Part shown: positions 20,063-28,393 of the stretch, piece by piece
How positions within the stretch are numbered: the stretch's first letter is position 1
How the letters are laid out: each line of letters starts with the position of its first letter
Origin: Ostreococcus lucimarinus CCE9901
Lineage: Eukaryota; Chlorophyta; Mamiellophyceae; Mamiellales; Bathycoccaceae
DNA: 64,000 nucleotides
Direction: 5' to 3'
Assembly (NCBI RefSeq): GCF_000092065.1
Contig: NC_009370.1
Coordinates: forward strand, 1 to 64,000
The notes under the pieces: model-generated
Seen by the model: the letters and a program-made list of their open reading frames with translations, nothing else
Told to the model about the DNA's origin: nothing
Database searches by the model: none
Made by a program: the position numbers and the translations under genes

Positions 20063-20579
20063 ATGGCGCGCGAGGGTAAAGCGCGCGCGTCGCACGTCCT
20101 CGTCAAGCACGCGGATTCGCGACGACCGGCGAGCTGGCGCGATCCCGAGGGCGCGCACATCGCGAAAAAGGCGCGCGGCGCGCGCATCGCGAACGCATGA
20201 AAAATGAGTCGCGCGACGACGGACGGACGGATGGACGGACGGACGGACCGCGACGCGGCGTCGCGCGCGAAGACGATTCGCGTTAAACGCGATGACTGAC
20301 GAATCCGCGACGACGACGACGACGCAGACGAAAGAGGCGGCGATCGACGAGCTGCTGCGCTATCGCGACGCGGTGGCGAACGGCGAGGCGACGTTCGCGG
20401 ACGTCGCGAAAAAGGTGAGCGATTGCAGCAGCGCGAAGCGGGGAGGAGATTTAGGGGAATTTGGACCGGGACAGATGCAAAGGGCGTTCGAGGACGCGAC
20501 GTACGCGCTGAAGATTGGCGAGATGAGCGAGGCGGTGGAGACGGATTCGGGCGTGCACGTCATCTTGCGCACGGGGTGA
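20063..20579 (+). CDS. PIN1: PIN1-type parvulin peptidyl-prolyl isomerase, two exons
   Basis: Exons 20063-20170 and 20328-20579 give 119 residues, the length of Arabidopsis PIN1At. Exon 1 encodes ASHVLVKHADSRRPASWRDP, with the phosphate-binding basic residues. Exon 2 begins TKEAAIDELLRYRD and carries the parvulin core SDCSSAKRGGDLGEFGPGQM and DSGVHVILRTG. There is no WW domain, as in plant PIN1. The acceptor is CAG at 20325-20327 with CTGAC at 20296-20300. No GT donor keeps frame; the junction AAAAAG|GCGCGC keeps phase and spacing, which implies a GC-AG intron. The apparent ATG at 20292 lies inside the intron. The enzyme isomerises phospho-Ser/Thr-Pro bonds. Confidence 0.88.
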
Positions 20580-20666
20580 GCGACGCGCAAAATATCGATC
20601 GTGTAATCATGAAAAAGATACCGCGCGGTGTGCGCGAGTCGAAGAGTGTCGTCCCTCGCGCGTCCA

Positions 20667-21218
20667 CTACGCCGCCGCGAGCGTCGCGAGCGTCGCGAGC
20701 GTCGCCGCGAGCGTCGCCGCGAGCGTCGTCGGCGTCCCTCGCGCCGCCGCGCTCGGCGCCGCCGCGACGGTGTTGTCCCAATTATTGCACGCCATGTGCG
20801 ACGCGCCCGGCATGTACATCCCGTTCATCGCGTGATTCGCCGGTCCGCAATTCATCGCCACCGACTGTTGCGTCGCCGTCGCCGCGCTGCCCTGCATCAT
20901 GTGCGACGCGTTGAAGCAATCGAACGTCTTCCCGTACTTGCTCACCTGCACCGGCGCCATCGCCGCGTTCGACGCGGCGCACACGTCGTCGCACCGCTCC
21001 GCCGTGCACCCCTCGTACGTGTACGCCGCCGTCGTCGCGCCGCACCACGTGTTCGTCGCGTTCCCGATCCCGCACGCCGTCGCCGTCGTCGGCGTCGTCG
21101 TGTCGCAGTCGGCCGTGCACGCGTACGTTCGCGACGCCGGGACGTTCGCGACGACGGGCGTGACCGCGAGCGCGAGCGCGCAGAGCGCGCGCAGGACGAT
21201 CGCGCGCGCGACGCGCAT
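20667..21218 (-). CDS. Cys-rich secreted protein, possibly GPI-anchored, unknown function
   Basis: A 183-residue protein with a signal peptide (MRVARAIVLRALCALALAV, cleavage near VVA). The body has many cysteines (YACTADCDTTTPTTATACG, CDDVCAASN, FDCFNASH). The C-terminal 35 residues are Ala/Thr/Leu repeats encoded by a GCGAGCGTC-type repeat at about 20668-20735. They could be a weak GPI-attachment tail or simply a low-complexity expansion. I recognise no family. Its start codon lies only 18 bp from the next gene's first ATG on the other strand, so the two share a very short upstream region or one starts further in. Confidence 0.55.
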   Translation of the reverse strand: MRVARAIVLRALCALALAVTPVVANVPASRTYACTADCDTTTPTTATACGIGNATNTWCGATTAAYTYEGCTAERCDDVCAASNAAMAPVQVSKYGKTFDCFNASHMMQGSAATATQQSVAMNCGPANHAMNGMYMPGASHMACNNWDNTVAAAPSAAARGTPTTLAATLAATLATLATLAAA

Positions 21219-21236
21219 CGCGAGGACCGCCGACGA

Positions 21237-22550
21237 ATGACGGTCGGTCGCCGACGAATGACGGTCGGTCGCGTGTCTTCCGCCGCAGCCGGCGTCGCGC
21301 GCGTCTCGATGGCGTCCGTCTCGACGACGCGCGCGGTGTCGACGACGCGCGCGCGCGCGGGACGGCGTCGCGCGACGCGCGGCGCGCGCGCGACGGCGGA
21401 CGACGACGGACGCGACGACGACGCGCGACGCGTCGGACGACGCGCGGCGACGATGGGCGCGAGCGCGACGGTCGCGGCGCTGGCGGTGACGGCGACGCCG
21501 GCGTCGGCGCGCGCGGTGGGAACGATGTGCGGGTACTTTGATGAATTCAGCGCCGGGCTGGCGCCGGCGTACGCGTTCAGCACGCCGTGGAGCGAGGGCC
21601 TGGTCGCGGACGCGACGTGGGTTCGCGGCGTCGGTGATTATAAAAAGGCGAAGAAGGAAGCGAACGCGCCGGTTTTAGCCGTCAGCGACGGGCCGGGGGT
21701 GTCGCACGCGTACATGAGCGCGCTCGAAACGCTGAGCGGCGAGGTCGGCGGCGCGCGGGAAGTTTTCCTCTACGACCAAAGAGGCTGCGGCAAGTCAAAG
21801 TCGGCGACGGACGGCGAGGTTTACGATTTGGATTTATACCTGAACGAGTTGCGAACGGTGGTGAGAGAGTTGCGATTGGTCGAAGAGGGCGGTGCGCACG
21901 TGCTGGCGCACGGGTATTGGGGCGCTCGTCTCGCCACGGCGATGGCGCTCGAGCGACCGAATTTCGCGAAGACGCTGACGCTCGTGTCGCCGACGGCGTC
22001 GCGCGCGACGGAGGTCCGCGACTGGCGTCGAGCGCTGGACGACATATCGCCGGAATCGCGAAACGTGATTCTGGCGTATGAGGCTGATTTGGACGACTCG
22101 AAGCGCGACGCGTACGACGCCGGCATGCGCGAGTTTAGCTCGCGCTTCGTCTCCACGCGAGGCGCGGCGGGCGCGTGCTTTGACGTCGCGCTCGCACCGC
22201 GCACGAGTGATGCGCAACGGCTCGCGATCACGGGTGGTCGTTACTTCACGGCATCCGGTTCGCTCGCGTCTGACTCGATTCAACTCGATGACTTGGGCTC
22301 GCGTCTCGGCGCCAACGGCGTACGAGCCGTGCGCGTCGTCCGAGGGGCGAACGACGCGGTTTCGGAATCGAGCGCGAAGGAAATCGTGAATGCGATCAAC
22401 GCGAACGATGGCGAACCGTTTTGCGCGTACGACGAAGTCTCGAACGCGGGATCGTGCGTCTTTCTCGATCGTGGCGATTACTTTTACGAATCTTTGAACG
22501 TCTGCGTCGAGCTCGCCGAAGACGAAAGCGGAGGCGCTCGACGCTTGTAA
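21237..22550 (+). CDS. Proline-iminopeptidase-like alpha/beta hydrolase lacking the catalytic serine, probably thylakoid lumen
   Basis: A 437-residue protein. The leader is arginine-rich and followed by a second signal, RRAATMGASATVAALAVTA ending ASA, which resembles a twin-arginine thylakoid-lumen presequence. The fold matches proline iminopeptidases (peptidase S33): SDGPGVSHAYM in place of HGGPG, and YDQRGCGKSKS, a family hallmark. Where the nucleophile GGSWG is expected the protein reads HGYWGARLATAM, with Tyr at residue 227 (codon 21915-21917). The usual AGHS histidine region reads NAGSCVFLDRGDYF, without His. It therefore looks like a pseudoenzyme or uses other chemistry. A 21-bp duplication at the 5' end gives two in-frame ATGs (21237, 21258). 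Confidence 0.75.
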   Translation: MTVGRRRMTVGRVSSAAAGVARVSMASVSTTRAVSTTRARAGRRRATRGARATADDDGRDDDARRVGRRAATMGASATVAALAVTATPASARAVGTMCGYFDEFSAGLAPAYAFSTPWSEGLVADATWVRGVGDYKKAKKEANAPVLAVSDGPGVSHAYMSALETLSGEVGGAREVFLYDQRGCGKSKSATDGEVYDLDLYLNELRTVVRELRLVEEGGAHVLAHGYWGARLATAMALERPNFAKTLTLVSPTASRATEVRDWRRALDDISPESRNVILAYEADLDDSKRDAYDAGMREFSSRFVSTRGAAGACFDVALAPRTSDAQRLAITGGRYFTASGSLASDSIQLDDLGSRLGANGVRAVRVVRGANDAVSESSAKEIVNAINANDGEPFCAYDEVSNAGSCVFLDRGDYFYESLNVCVELAEDESGGARRL

Positions 22551-22757
22551 ACTATGGGATTGATGTAGCGACGCACGCCGCGGTCGGTGCGCTGGAGCTT
22601 CGACTCACTCTAACGCTCTAAATCGACTCGCGTCGCGCGCGCGCGCGCTCGTTCGGACGCGCGAGATTCAGCGCCGCCGCGTCTCGGTCTCGCGCGCGGG
22701 TCCCGTTCAACCAGCCGGTTCGCCATCGTCGTCACGCGCGCGCGCGCACCGCGCGTC

Positions 22758-23300
22758 ATGACGCCCGAGCGATGCGAGAGAGAGTTGCACGACATGGCGA
22801 CTCGCACGTCGCCCATCGTGCGATTCATGCTGCAGAAGCTCGCCGAGGCTGGGTGCGCGATCGACGCGAGATTTTTCAGCGTGGAGACGTGCGACAAGAG
22901 CGTCGTCGGAGGGTTTCGACCGCCCGATGGGGTGGTGATGTGCCACAATCAGATACACGATCGAACGACGATGGAAAACATGCTGGCGCACGAGCTGATA
23001 CACGCGTACGATCAGTGCCGGGGAGGGAAAAAGATGAACTGGCTCGACGTGCGACAGCACGCGTGCTCGGAGGTGCGCGCGGCGAATTTGAGCGGGGATT
23101 GTCACTGGATGAACGAGCTCATGCGAGGACGGGTGTTCTTTGACTTGAAGAAACATCATCAAAAGTGCGTGCGACGGCGCGCGGAGCTCTCGGTGGCGAT
23201 GAACCCGAATTGTACGAGCGACGCGCACGCGAAACAAGTCGTCGACGAGGTCTTCGAGCGATGCTTCAAAGATACGGCGCCGTACGACGACATCCCGTGA
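22758..23300 (+). CDS. ATP23: Mitochondrial inner-membrane protease ATP23
   Basis: A 180-residue metallopeptidase of family M76. The zinc site HELIHAYDQCRG is at about residues 77-89, and the family's conserved CHNQI, TMENML and ACSEVRAANLSGDC stretches flank it. Cysteine pairs near both ends (VRFMLQKLAEAGC, VETCDKSV, HHQKCVRRRAE) fit an intermembrane-space protein oxidised on import. In yeast ATP23 processes Atp6 and helps build the ATP synthase Fo sector. There is no long presequence, as usual for this family. It is preceded by 207 bp in which I see no gene. Confidence 0.95.
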   Translation: MTPERCERELHDMATRTSPIVRFMLQKLAEAGCAIDARFFSVETCDKSVVGGFRPPDGVVMCHNQIHDRTTMENMLAHELIHAYDQCRGGKKMNWLDVRQHACSEVRAANLSGDCHWMNELMRGRVFFDLKKHHQKCVRRRAELSVAMNPNCTSDAHAKQVVDEVFERCFKDTAPYDDIP

Positions 23301-23557
23301 CGCGTTCGCGATGAACGCACCACACTAGCTTAGCCGCACCGATGTACTATGTATAGTTGCCTTTGAAAGTTCTTTTCGCGCGCGCGCGTCGTCTCCCCGA
23401 GGCAATCGGATCCGCGCCGCGCGAAAACGACGGAAGAAGATTTTGGATGTATTGACACACACACTACTCTACGAGTGTACGGGACGTGAATTTTACGGGG
23501 TGATGCTGGGTATTAAATCCCCTTCGCGCGTAGAATCGCCCTGCCGATCTGGATCGA

Positions 23558-24542
23558 TTATTTAAGCAACTCTTGACCGAAGAGGACGACGAATTTGCCA
23601 AAGCGTCCGACGACGTCGATGGTCCCGCCGACGGTGGGCAACTCCAAGCGAACCGGGGTTTCCTTCGAGGCCGTGCCTTCGAAGAAAGAACCCTCGCTCG
23701 TGCGCGGAGGCAAACCAGGGCCGAACGCCGGGTGTTCGAGCAACGCCGCCAAAAGCTGCGTCCCTCGCAGCGCGTTGGTGAGAGGCATGTGTCCCGGCGC
23801 GGCGTCCGCTCGCCATTGAAATTCTTGCGGAAACTTGCGATAGTCTCCATTTTCCCCAGTCGTCCAGTCAATCTTCTTGAAGAACTTCGCCCACTGCTTC
23901 TTTTGAGAGATCCAAATCTTTCTTTGCACGCTGAATCCAAATCTGTTGTTACTGTAAAACTTCCACAACTCGTCGATTGTTCGCAAATCCGTCGCCGGCA
24001 TGTTATCCACCTCGGTGAAGTACACCCACTCGCGATCCTCCGCATCTTCGCCCGCCAGCACGCACATCAACCGGCGGTGCTCGTCGTCCGCCTTTTCCCA
24101 CTCACCGGCTTCGAGCAAGGCCTTGAACGGGGCGTAGTCAACCCCCATCTGTCGTCGAAGCGTTTCGTCTTCGTCAGTCTCGCGCGAGTGGATAGGGTCT
24201 CTCTCTCGCGCGCGCGATCTCCGCGCTTCCCGCGCGCGTTTTCGCGCGTCGCGCGACTTTACGACCGCGCGCGGTCGTGCGAAGCACCACCGCGTCGTCG
24301 CGCGCGTCGTCGCGCGCGCGCGTCGCTTCACGCGCGCGTCGAGCGCGTCGCGAACGACGCACCTCGGAATCGAGCGCCGGTGGCGCCGGACCTTCGGAGG
24401 CTTCTCCGGACGACGTCGCGCTGGATTCGCCCGTGCCGACCGCGCGGAGGGGGTGGGCGACTCTGGATCTATGCGTTTTCGCGACGCGCGCGACGGGGGC
24501 GTGCGCGACGCATCGACCGTTCGCGACGGCGGAGGCCAACAT
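23558..24542 (-). CDS. GUN4: GUN4 tetrapyrrole-binding regulator of Mg-chelatase, two exons
   Basis: Exon 1 is 24363-24542 and exon 2 is 23558-24148 on the minus strand, giving 256 residues. Exon 1 encodes a plastid transit peptide (MLASAVANGRCVAHAPVARV) and ends LDSE. The intron (24149-24362) starts GTGCGT, has CTGAC (24173-24177) and ends ACAG. Exon 2 starts MGVDYAPFKALLEAGEWEKA and carries the GUN4 core: WVYFTEVDNMPATDLRTIDE, FGFSVQRKIW, and a region ending GHMPLTNALRG. GUN4 binds protoporphyrin IX and its Mg form and stimulates Mg-chelatase at the chloroplast membrane. The 5' part of the long unspliced exon-2 frame is arginine-rich noise, which supports the intron. UROD, an earlier enzyme of the pathway, lies 2.4 kb away. 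Confidence 0.93.
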
Positions 24543-24658
24543 GACGATCGAGTCGCGTTGTGCGGGACAACGCCACAGGGGTTTGGGCGGAACGCGCGAG
24601 ATATTTTCACGCGCGCGGCGGCTTCGACGGCGCGGGCGAGCGCGAAAGGTGAGATCGA

Positions 24659-25837
24659 TCACAAAAACACCTCGGGACGACTGACGTCGTCGAAGGCGTG
24701 GTAGGCGTCGTACACGATCTCGTAACGGGAGAACGTGGGGTGATCGCGCACGCGGCCGTTTCGCAACAGAAACAACACGTGCGACGTGGCGACGAGGCAA
24801 AAGACGCCGAACACCCAATCGAGATTTTGGAGGGCGAAATAGAGGGTGATGGAGAAATGACCGGTCAGGCTGAGGTAGATGTACGCGATCGAGCACGCGT
24901 AACTGGTGACGACGACGACCCACGCCGCGGTTTCCACGCGCACGCGGCGCGTGAGGAGCAACACGCACGCCAAGACGCGACTACCGTCCATGGGGTAACA
25001 CGGAAGAAAGTGCCACACTAAGAGCGCAAAGTTCAGAAACGCCAAGTACCGACACAAGAATGAGACATCATCGAGCGCGACGAGGCTCAGGAGCCACCAA
25101 AGTGCAAGCATGGGCGCGTGAGAAATCGGTCCCGCGAGCGTCACCGCGAGCTCTTGCGACAGCGTCAACCCGTCCAAATGCAAAAAGGCCAGCGCCCCGA
25201 ACGGCCATAAAATGATCCCCTTGTCCTCATCGACTCTACCCCCGAATCGTCTGCACGCGTACACGTGGCTAAGCTCGTGCGCGATCATCGTCCCGTATCC
25301 GAACGCGAAAAAGCACGACAAGAAAATCGTCACAAAGAGCACCCAAAAGAAGAAACCCCCGCCGCCAACAAACGGTCCGAGCACGACCAACAGCGTCCAC
25401 ATCACCCCCCACACATAAATCGTCCACAGCGACACGAATATCTTCACGTCACCGAGCGTCATCCAAAACTTTGGTTGAAGGTACCGGTCGAACGCGTCCT
25501 CGGGCGCCGCGCGCTGCGATTCCTCATCTCCATCTCCGCTCGCTCCCGCGTCGTCGCGCCCGCCGTCCACGACCGCGTCGAGTTCACGCTCGAGATCGTC
25601 CTCCGCGCGCTCGCGCGTCGTCGTCGTCTTCGCGTCGCTCGTCGTCGTCGCCGCGTCGTTCGGTAACAACTTTCGCGTGGAAGTTTCGTCGTCGTCGCCA
25701 TCGTCGTCGCGCGCATCGGCGCCACCGCGCGCCGTCGGCGTCGCGCCCTCGCTCATCGCGTCGACGACGATGGCGTCGTTCGCGTCTCGCGGACTCTCGC
25801 GCGTCTCCGCGCCGTCGGCGTCGTCCAGGATCGCCAT
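24659..25837 (-). CDS. M50 (site-2 protease-like) membrane metalloprotease
   Basis: A 392-residue polytopic protein. The first ~120 residues are acidic and disordered. Membrane helices begin at about 130 (IFVSLWTIYVWGVMWTLLVV). The zinc motif HELSH sits in MIAHELSHVYACRRFGG at about 200, and a second conserved site, CYPMDGSRVLACVLLL, at about 295 matches the NPxDG motif of M50 enzymes. These proteases cut substrates within membranes, as in regulated intramembrane proteolysis; plant relatives include plastid EGY and S2P types. No clear transit peptide is visible. The substrate is unknown. It is tandem with GUN4 and divergent from the 2OG oxygenase. Confidence 0.85.
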   Translation of the reverse strand: MAILDDADGAETRESPRDANDAIVVDAMSEGATPTARGGADARDDDGDDDETSTRKLLPNDAATTTSDAKTTTTRERAEDDLERELDAVVDGGRDDAGASGDGDEESQRAAPEDAFDRYLQPKFWMTLGDVKIFVSLWTIYVWGVMWTLLVVLGPFVGGGGFFFWVLFVTIFLSCFFAFGYGTMIAHELSHVYACRRFGGRVDEDKGIILWPFGALAFLHLDGLTLSQELAVTLAGPISHAPMLALWWLLSLVALDDVSFLCRYLAFLNFALLVWHFLPCYPMDGSRVLACVLLLTRRVRVETAAWVVVVTSYACSIAYIYLSLTGHFSITLYFALQNLDWVFGVFCLVATSHVLFLLRNGRVRDHPTFSRYEIVYDAYHAFDDVSRPEVFL

Positions 25838-25918
25838 CGTCGTCGTCGCGCAGTGACGACGACAGAACGTCAGAGCGCGTCGCGGCGACGCGGTGCGCGG
25901 CCGCTGGACGCGCGTCGC

Positions 25919-26935
25919 ATGGAGGCGCGATTCGCGCGGCGCGTCGACGACGCGCTCGGCGCGCGGCTCGCGTCGCGCGGGTACGCGTGCGTCGATGACT
26001 TTCTCGAGCGGGACACCGCGGACGCGATGCGCCGCGAGCTCGAACGACTCGCGGACGCGCGCGATGCGAACGAGACGGGGCGGGGAGGCGGGCGAAAGTA
26101 TTTACGACCGAATCGCACCAAGTTCGGGGACGAACACTTGTTCGGGAAACCGAACATTTACGAGTGCGACATGCACGACGACGGGACGCTGGCGGAGACG
26201 AAGCGCGACGCGGCGTACGCGACGATTTGGGAATTCTTTCGCGCGACGGAGCGAGGCATGGCGGATGCGTTTCGAAGGGTGATTCCAGAGATCGCGCTGC
26301 GCGACGGTCCGGACTCGCGCACGGTGAAATTGCAAGTGAACGAAGGACGCGGCGCGTGCTTCCCGTGGCACTACGACAACCCGGGCGCGCCGTCGAATCG
26401 AGCGTTGACGTGTATATTATATCTCAATCCCGATTGGAAGCCGGGCGACGGGGGTGAATTACGTCTTCAACCGTTTTGCGGCGTCGCGGCGACGATTCAG
26501 CCGAAACATAACCGATTAGCCATATTTTTTAGCGACCGAACGCTGCATCGAGTGACGCCGTCGACGGCGGCGAAAAGGTACGCCGTCACGGTTTGGCTCG
26601 ACGCAGATTTCGTCGACCCGCGCACGGGGGCATCGACGAACGCGTCGGAGTTAAATCTGAACGCACGAGAGGCGCTGAGTGATATAGCGAAGACGGCGAA
26701 AGAGTTGGCGCGAGGGAACGCGCAGCGCGCCTTGTCTCGCGCCGTGTACGCAGACGAGTACGAAGCCTCGCTCGTGGAGTGCATGGGAAACGCGCGCGGG
26801 GCGGACGAGATGCTCCAGGCGCACTACGAACACTGTAGATCAGTGAAAAAGAACCACGCGTTGAAGACGCTCGTGGATGCGCTGCGCGATTATCGTCGAG
26901 AAGTCGAAGCGAGCGCCGCCGAAGTCGAGCTTTAG
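25919..26935 (+). CDS. 2-oxoglutarate/Fe(II)-dependent dioxygenase
   Basis: A 338-residue protein; the frame opens at a GTG at 25853, but the first ATG is at 25919 (MEARFARRVDDALGAR). The iron-binding facial triad is visible: HYD in ACFPWHYDNPG and the distal His in DRTLHRVTPS. The 2-oxoglutarate-binding Arg is in KRYAVTVWLDADF, and the core strand is CILYLNPDWKPGDGGELRL. The fold is closest to the prolyl-4-hydroxylase-like 2OG-FeII_Oxy_3 group. There is no signal peptide. The substrate is not deducible. The C-terminal ~100 residues are helical and charged. It is divergent from the M50 gene, with 81 bp between starts. Confidence 0.85.
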   Translation: MEARFARRVDDALGARLASRGYACVDDFLERDTADAMRRELERLADARDANETGRGGGRKYLRPNRTKFGDEHLFGKPNIYECDMHDDGTLAETKRDAAYATIWEFFRATERGMADAFRRVIPEIALRDGPDSRTVKLQVNEGRGACFPWHYDNPGAPSNRALTCILYLNPDWKPGDGGELRLQPFCGVAATIQPKHNRLAIFFSDRTLHRVTPSTAAKRYAVTVWLDADFVDPRTGASTNASELNLNAREALSDIAKTAKELARGNAQRALSRAVYADEYEASLVECMGNARGADEMLQAHYEHCRSVKKNHALKTLVDALRDYRREVEASAAEVEL

Positions 26936-26978
26936 CCGTCGATAGGAAATTTAGTCACAACAATAGCGCGTTAAAAAT

Positions 26979-28145
26979 CTAGTACGTGATCGTCTTAGAA
27001 ACGTCGAAGAAGTGCTTGACCGATTCCTCAGGCGTGCCCACGAGCACGCCGTGACCGAGGTTGAGGATGTGACCGGTCGGACCCGCCTTGCGGCACACGT
27101 CTCTGACAGCCTTTTCGATCGCGTCTTCTCCGGCGAAGAGGACGACGGGATCGACGTTACCTTGCACCGCCTTGTCCCCGACGCGGCGTCGACCATCCTC
27201 CATATCGATCGTCCAATCCAGCCCGATGGTGTCCACCGGCAACGTCGCCATGCGCTCCAAAAGACCGCCCGAACCGTTGGCGTACATAGTAATCGGCACT
27301 CCCGGGTGCGTCTGGTTCACCTTGCGAACGACGCGCTCGATGTACGGCTTGCTCCATTCCTCCCACATGTGCGGCGGCAATTGTCCACCCCAAGAGTCGA
27401 ACACTTGAATCACTTGCGCGCCGGCATCGATTTGGAATCCGACGTACACCGCCAACGCGTCCGCCACGGCGCTCAGCAACTTGTGCAACACCTCGGGATT
27501 GTTGAAGCACATCGACTTGATGGTTTTGTACGTCGACGTCGATTGCCCTTCGACGATGTACGTGCACAGCGTCCACGGCGCGCCGACGAAACCGAGCACG
27601 GCCGCTTCATCACCAACCTCTTGTCGCAAAATCTTCAACGAATCCGCCACGAACTCAACCTTACTCAAATCAACTTCGTGCAACATCTTCAAATCCTCCG
27701 CGCTTCGAATCGTCTTCTCCAACATCGGTCCCTTGTAATCGTCAATCTCGAAATCGATCCCGAACGCCGGAAACGGGGTCAAGATGTCGCTGAACAGAAT
27801 CACCCCATCCGGTTGAAACGCGCGAAACGGTTGCAGCGTGATCTCGCAGATCAGATCCGTCGTCTCGCTTCGCTCGCGAAAGCTCGGATGTTTCACCGCC
27901 ACGTCCCGGTACTCCTTCATGTACCGTCCCGCTTGTCGCATCATCCACGCCGGCGCGCGTTCGACCTTTTCTTTCCTCGCCGCTCGCACCATGAGCGGAT
28001 CGTTCGCGCTCGCGCTCGCGCTCGCGTCGCACGCGCGCGTCTTCCGCATCTTTCGCAGCGCGCGCGACGCCGCGCCGCGCGTCGCATCGTTTCGCGATCT
28101 CGAGCGCAGCGCGCGCGCGTCGCGCGCGGTGCGCGCCGCGAACAT
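26979..28145 (-). CDS. UROD/HEME: Uroporphyrinogen decarboxylase, plastid
   Basis: A 388-residue enzyme converting uroporphyrinogen III to coproporphyrinogen III in haem and chlorophyll synthesis. The N-terminal ~45 residues are an Arg/Ala/Ser-rich plastid transit peptide. The family signature [16 protein letters not shown] includes the substrate-binding Arg residues. Downstream are [42 protein letters not shown] and the C-terminal [14 protein letters not shown]. The length matches plant HEME. The codon pattern and intronless structure are like the neighbours. Confidence 0.96.
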   Translation of the reverse strand: MFAARTARDARALRSRSRNDATRGAASRALRKMRKTRACDASASASANDPLMVRAARKEKVERAPAWMMRQAGRYMKEYRDVAVKHPSFRERSETTDLICEITLQPFRAFQPDGVILFSDILTPFPAFGIDFEIDDYKGPMLEKTIRSAEDLKMLHEVDLSKVEFVADSLKILRQEVGDEAAVLGFVGAPWTLCTYIVEGQSTSTYKTIKSMCFNNPEVLHKLLSAVADALAVYVGFQIDAGAQVIQVFDSWGGQLPPHMWEEWSKPYIERVVRKVNQTHPGVPITMYANGSGGLLERMATLPVDTIGLDWTIDMEDGRRRVGDKAVQGNVDPVVLFAGEDAIEKAVRDVCRKAGPTGHILNLGHGVLVGTPEESVKHFFDVSKTITY

Positions 28146-28274
28146 GTCGCGCCCGAGCGTCGTGTGTGAGTCTCTAAAACCGACGCCTTAGCCGAAGCCG
28201 TCTCGCGCGTAGCGTCGACGCGTCGACGAGTGCGACGACGATCGCGCGAAAGATTGATTGATGCATCATTCACA

Positions 28275-28342
28275 TCGCCGAGGCGCGCGTCGTGGATAGG
28301 GCGAGACGTCGCCGAGACGCGCGTCGTGGATAGGGCGAGATT
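28275..28342. repeat. Two tandem copies of a 34-bp unit
   Basis: Units at 28275-28308 and 28309-28342 share the core GCGCGTCGTGGATAGGGCGA and differ at one internal base (GAGGCG versus GAGACG) and at the end. They lie in the 248-bp gap between the UROD start and the SnoaL-like gene's stop. This looks like a recent local duplication. Confidence 0.85.
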
Positions 28343-28393
28343 TACAAAGTCGGCGACGCGTCGTTTCCAGTCGAAGCGCGACAGTCGGTGACG

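Noticed and set aside
20292-20327. ATG at 20292 as the start of a short parvulin
   Set aside because: It lies between the CTGAC branch motif and the CAG acceptor, and the short product would lack the first strand and the phosphate-binding basic residues.
20628-21236. N-terminal extension of the proline-iminopeptidase-like frame
   Set aside because: It is an arginine-rich antisense reading of the Cys-rich secreted gene; the first ATG outside that gene is 21237.
24149-24610. Unspliced 5' extension of the GUN4 frame
   Set aside because: It is Arg-rich noise; the spliced model restores a transit peptide, uses GTGCGT/CTGAC/CAG and keeps phase.
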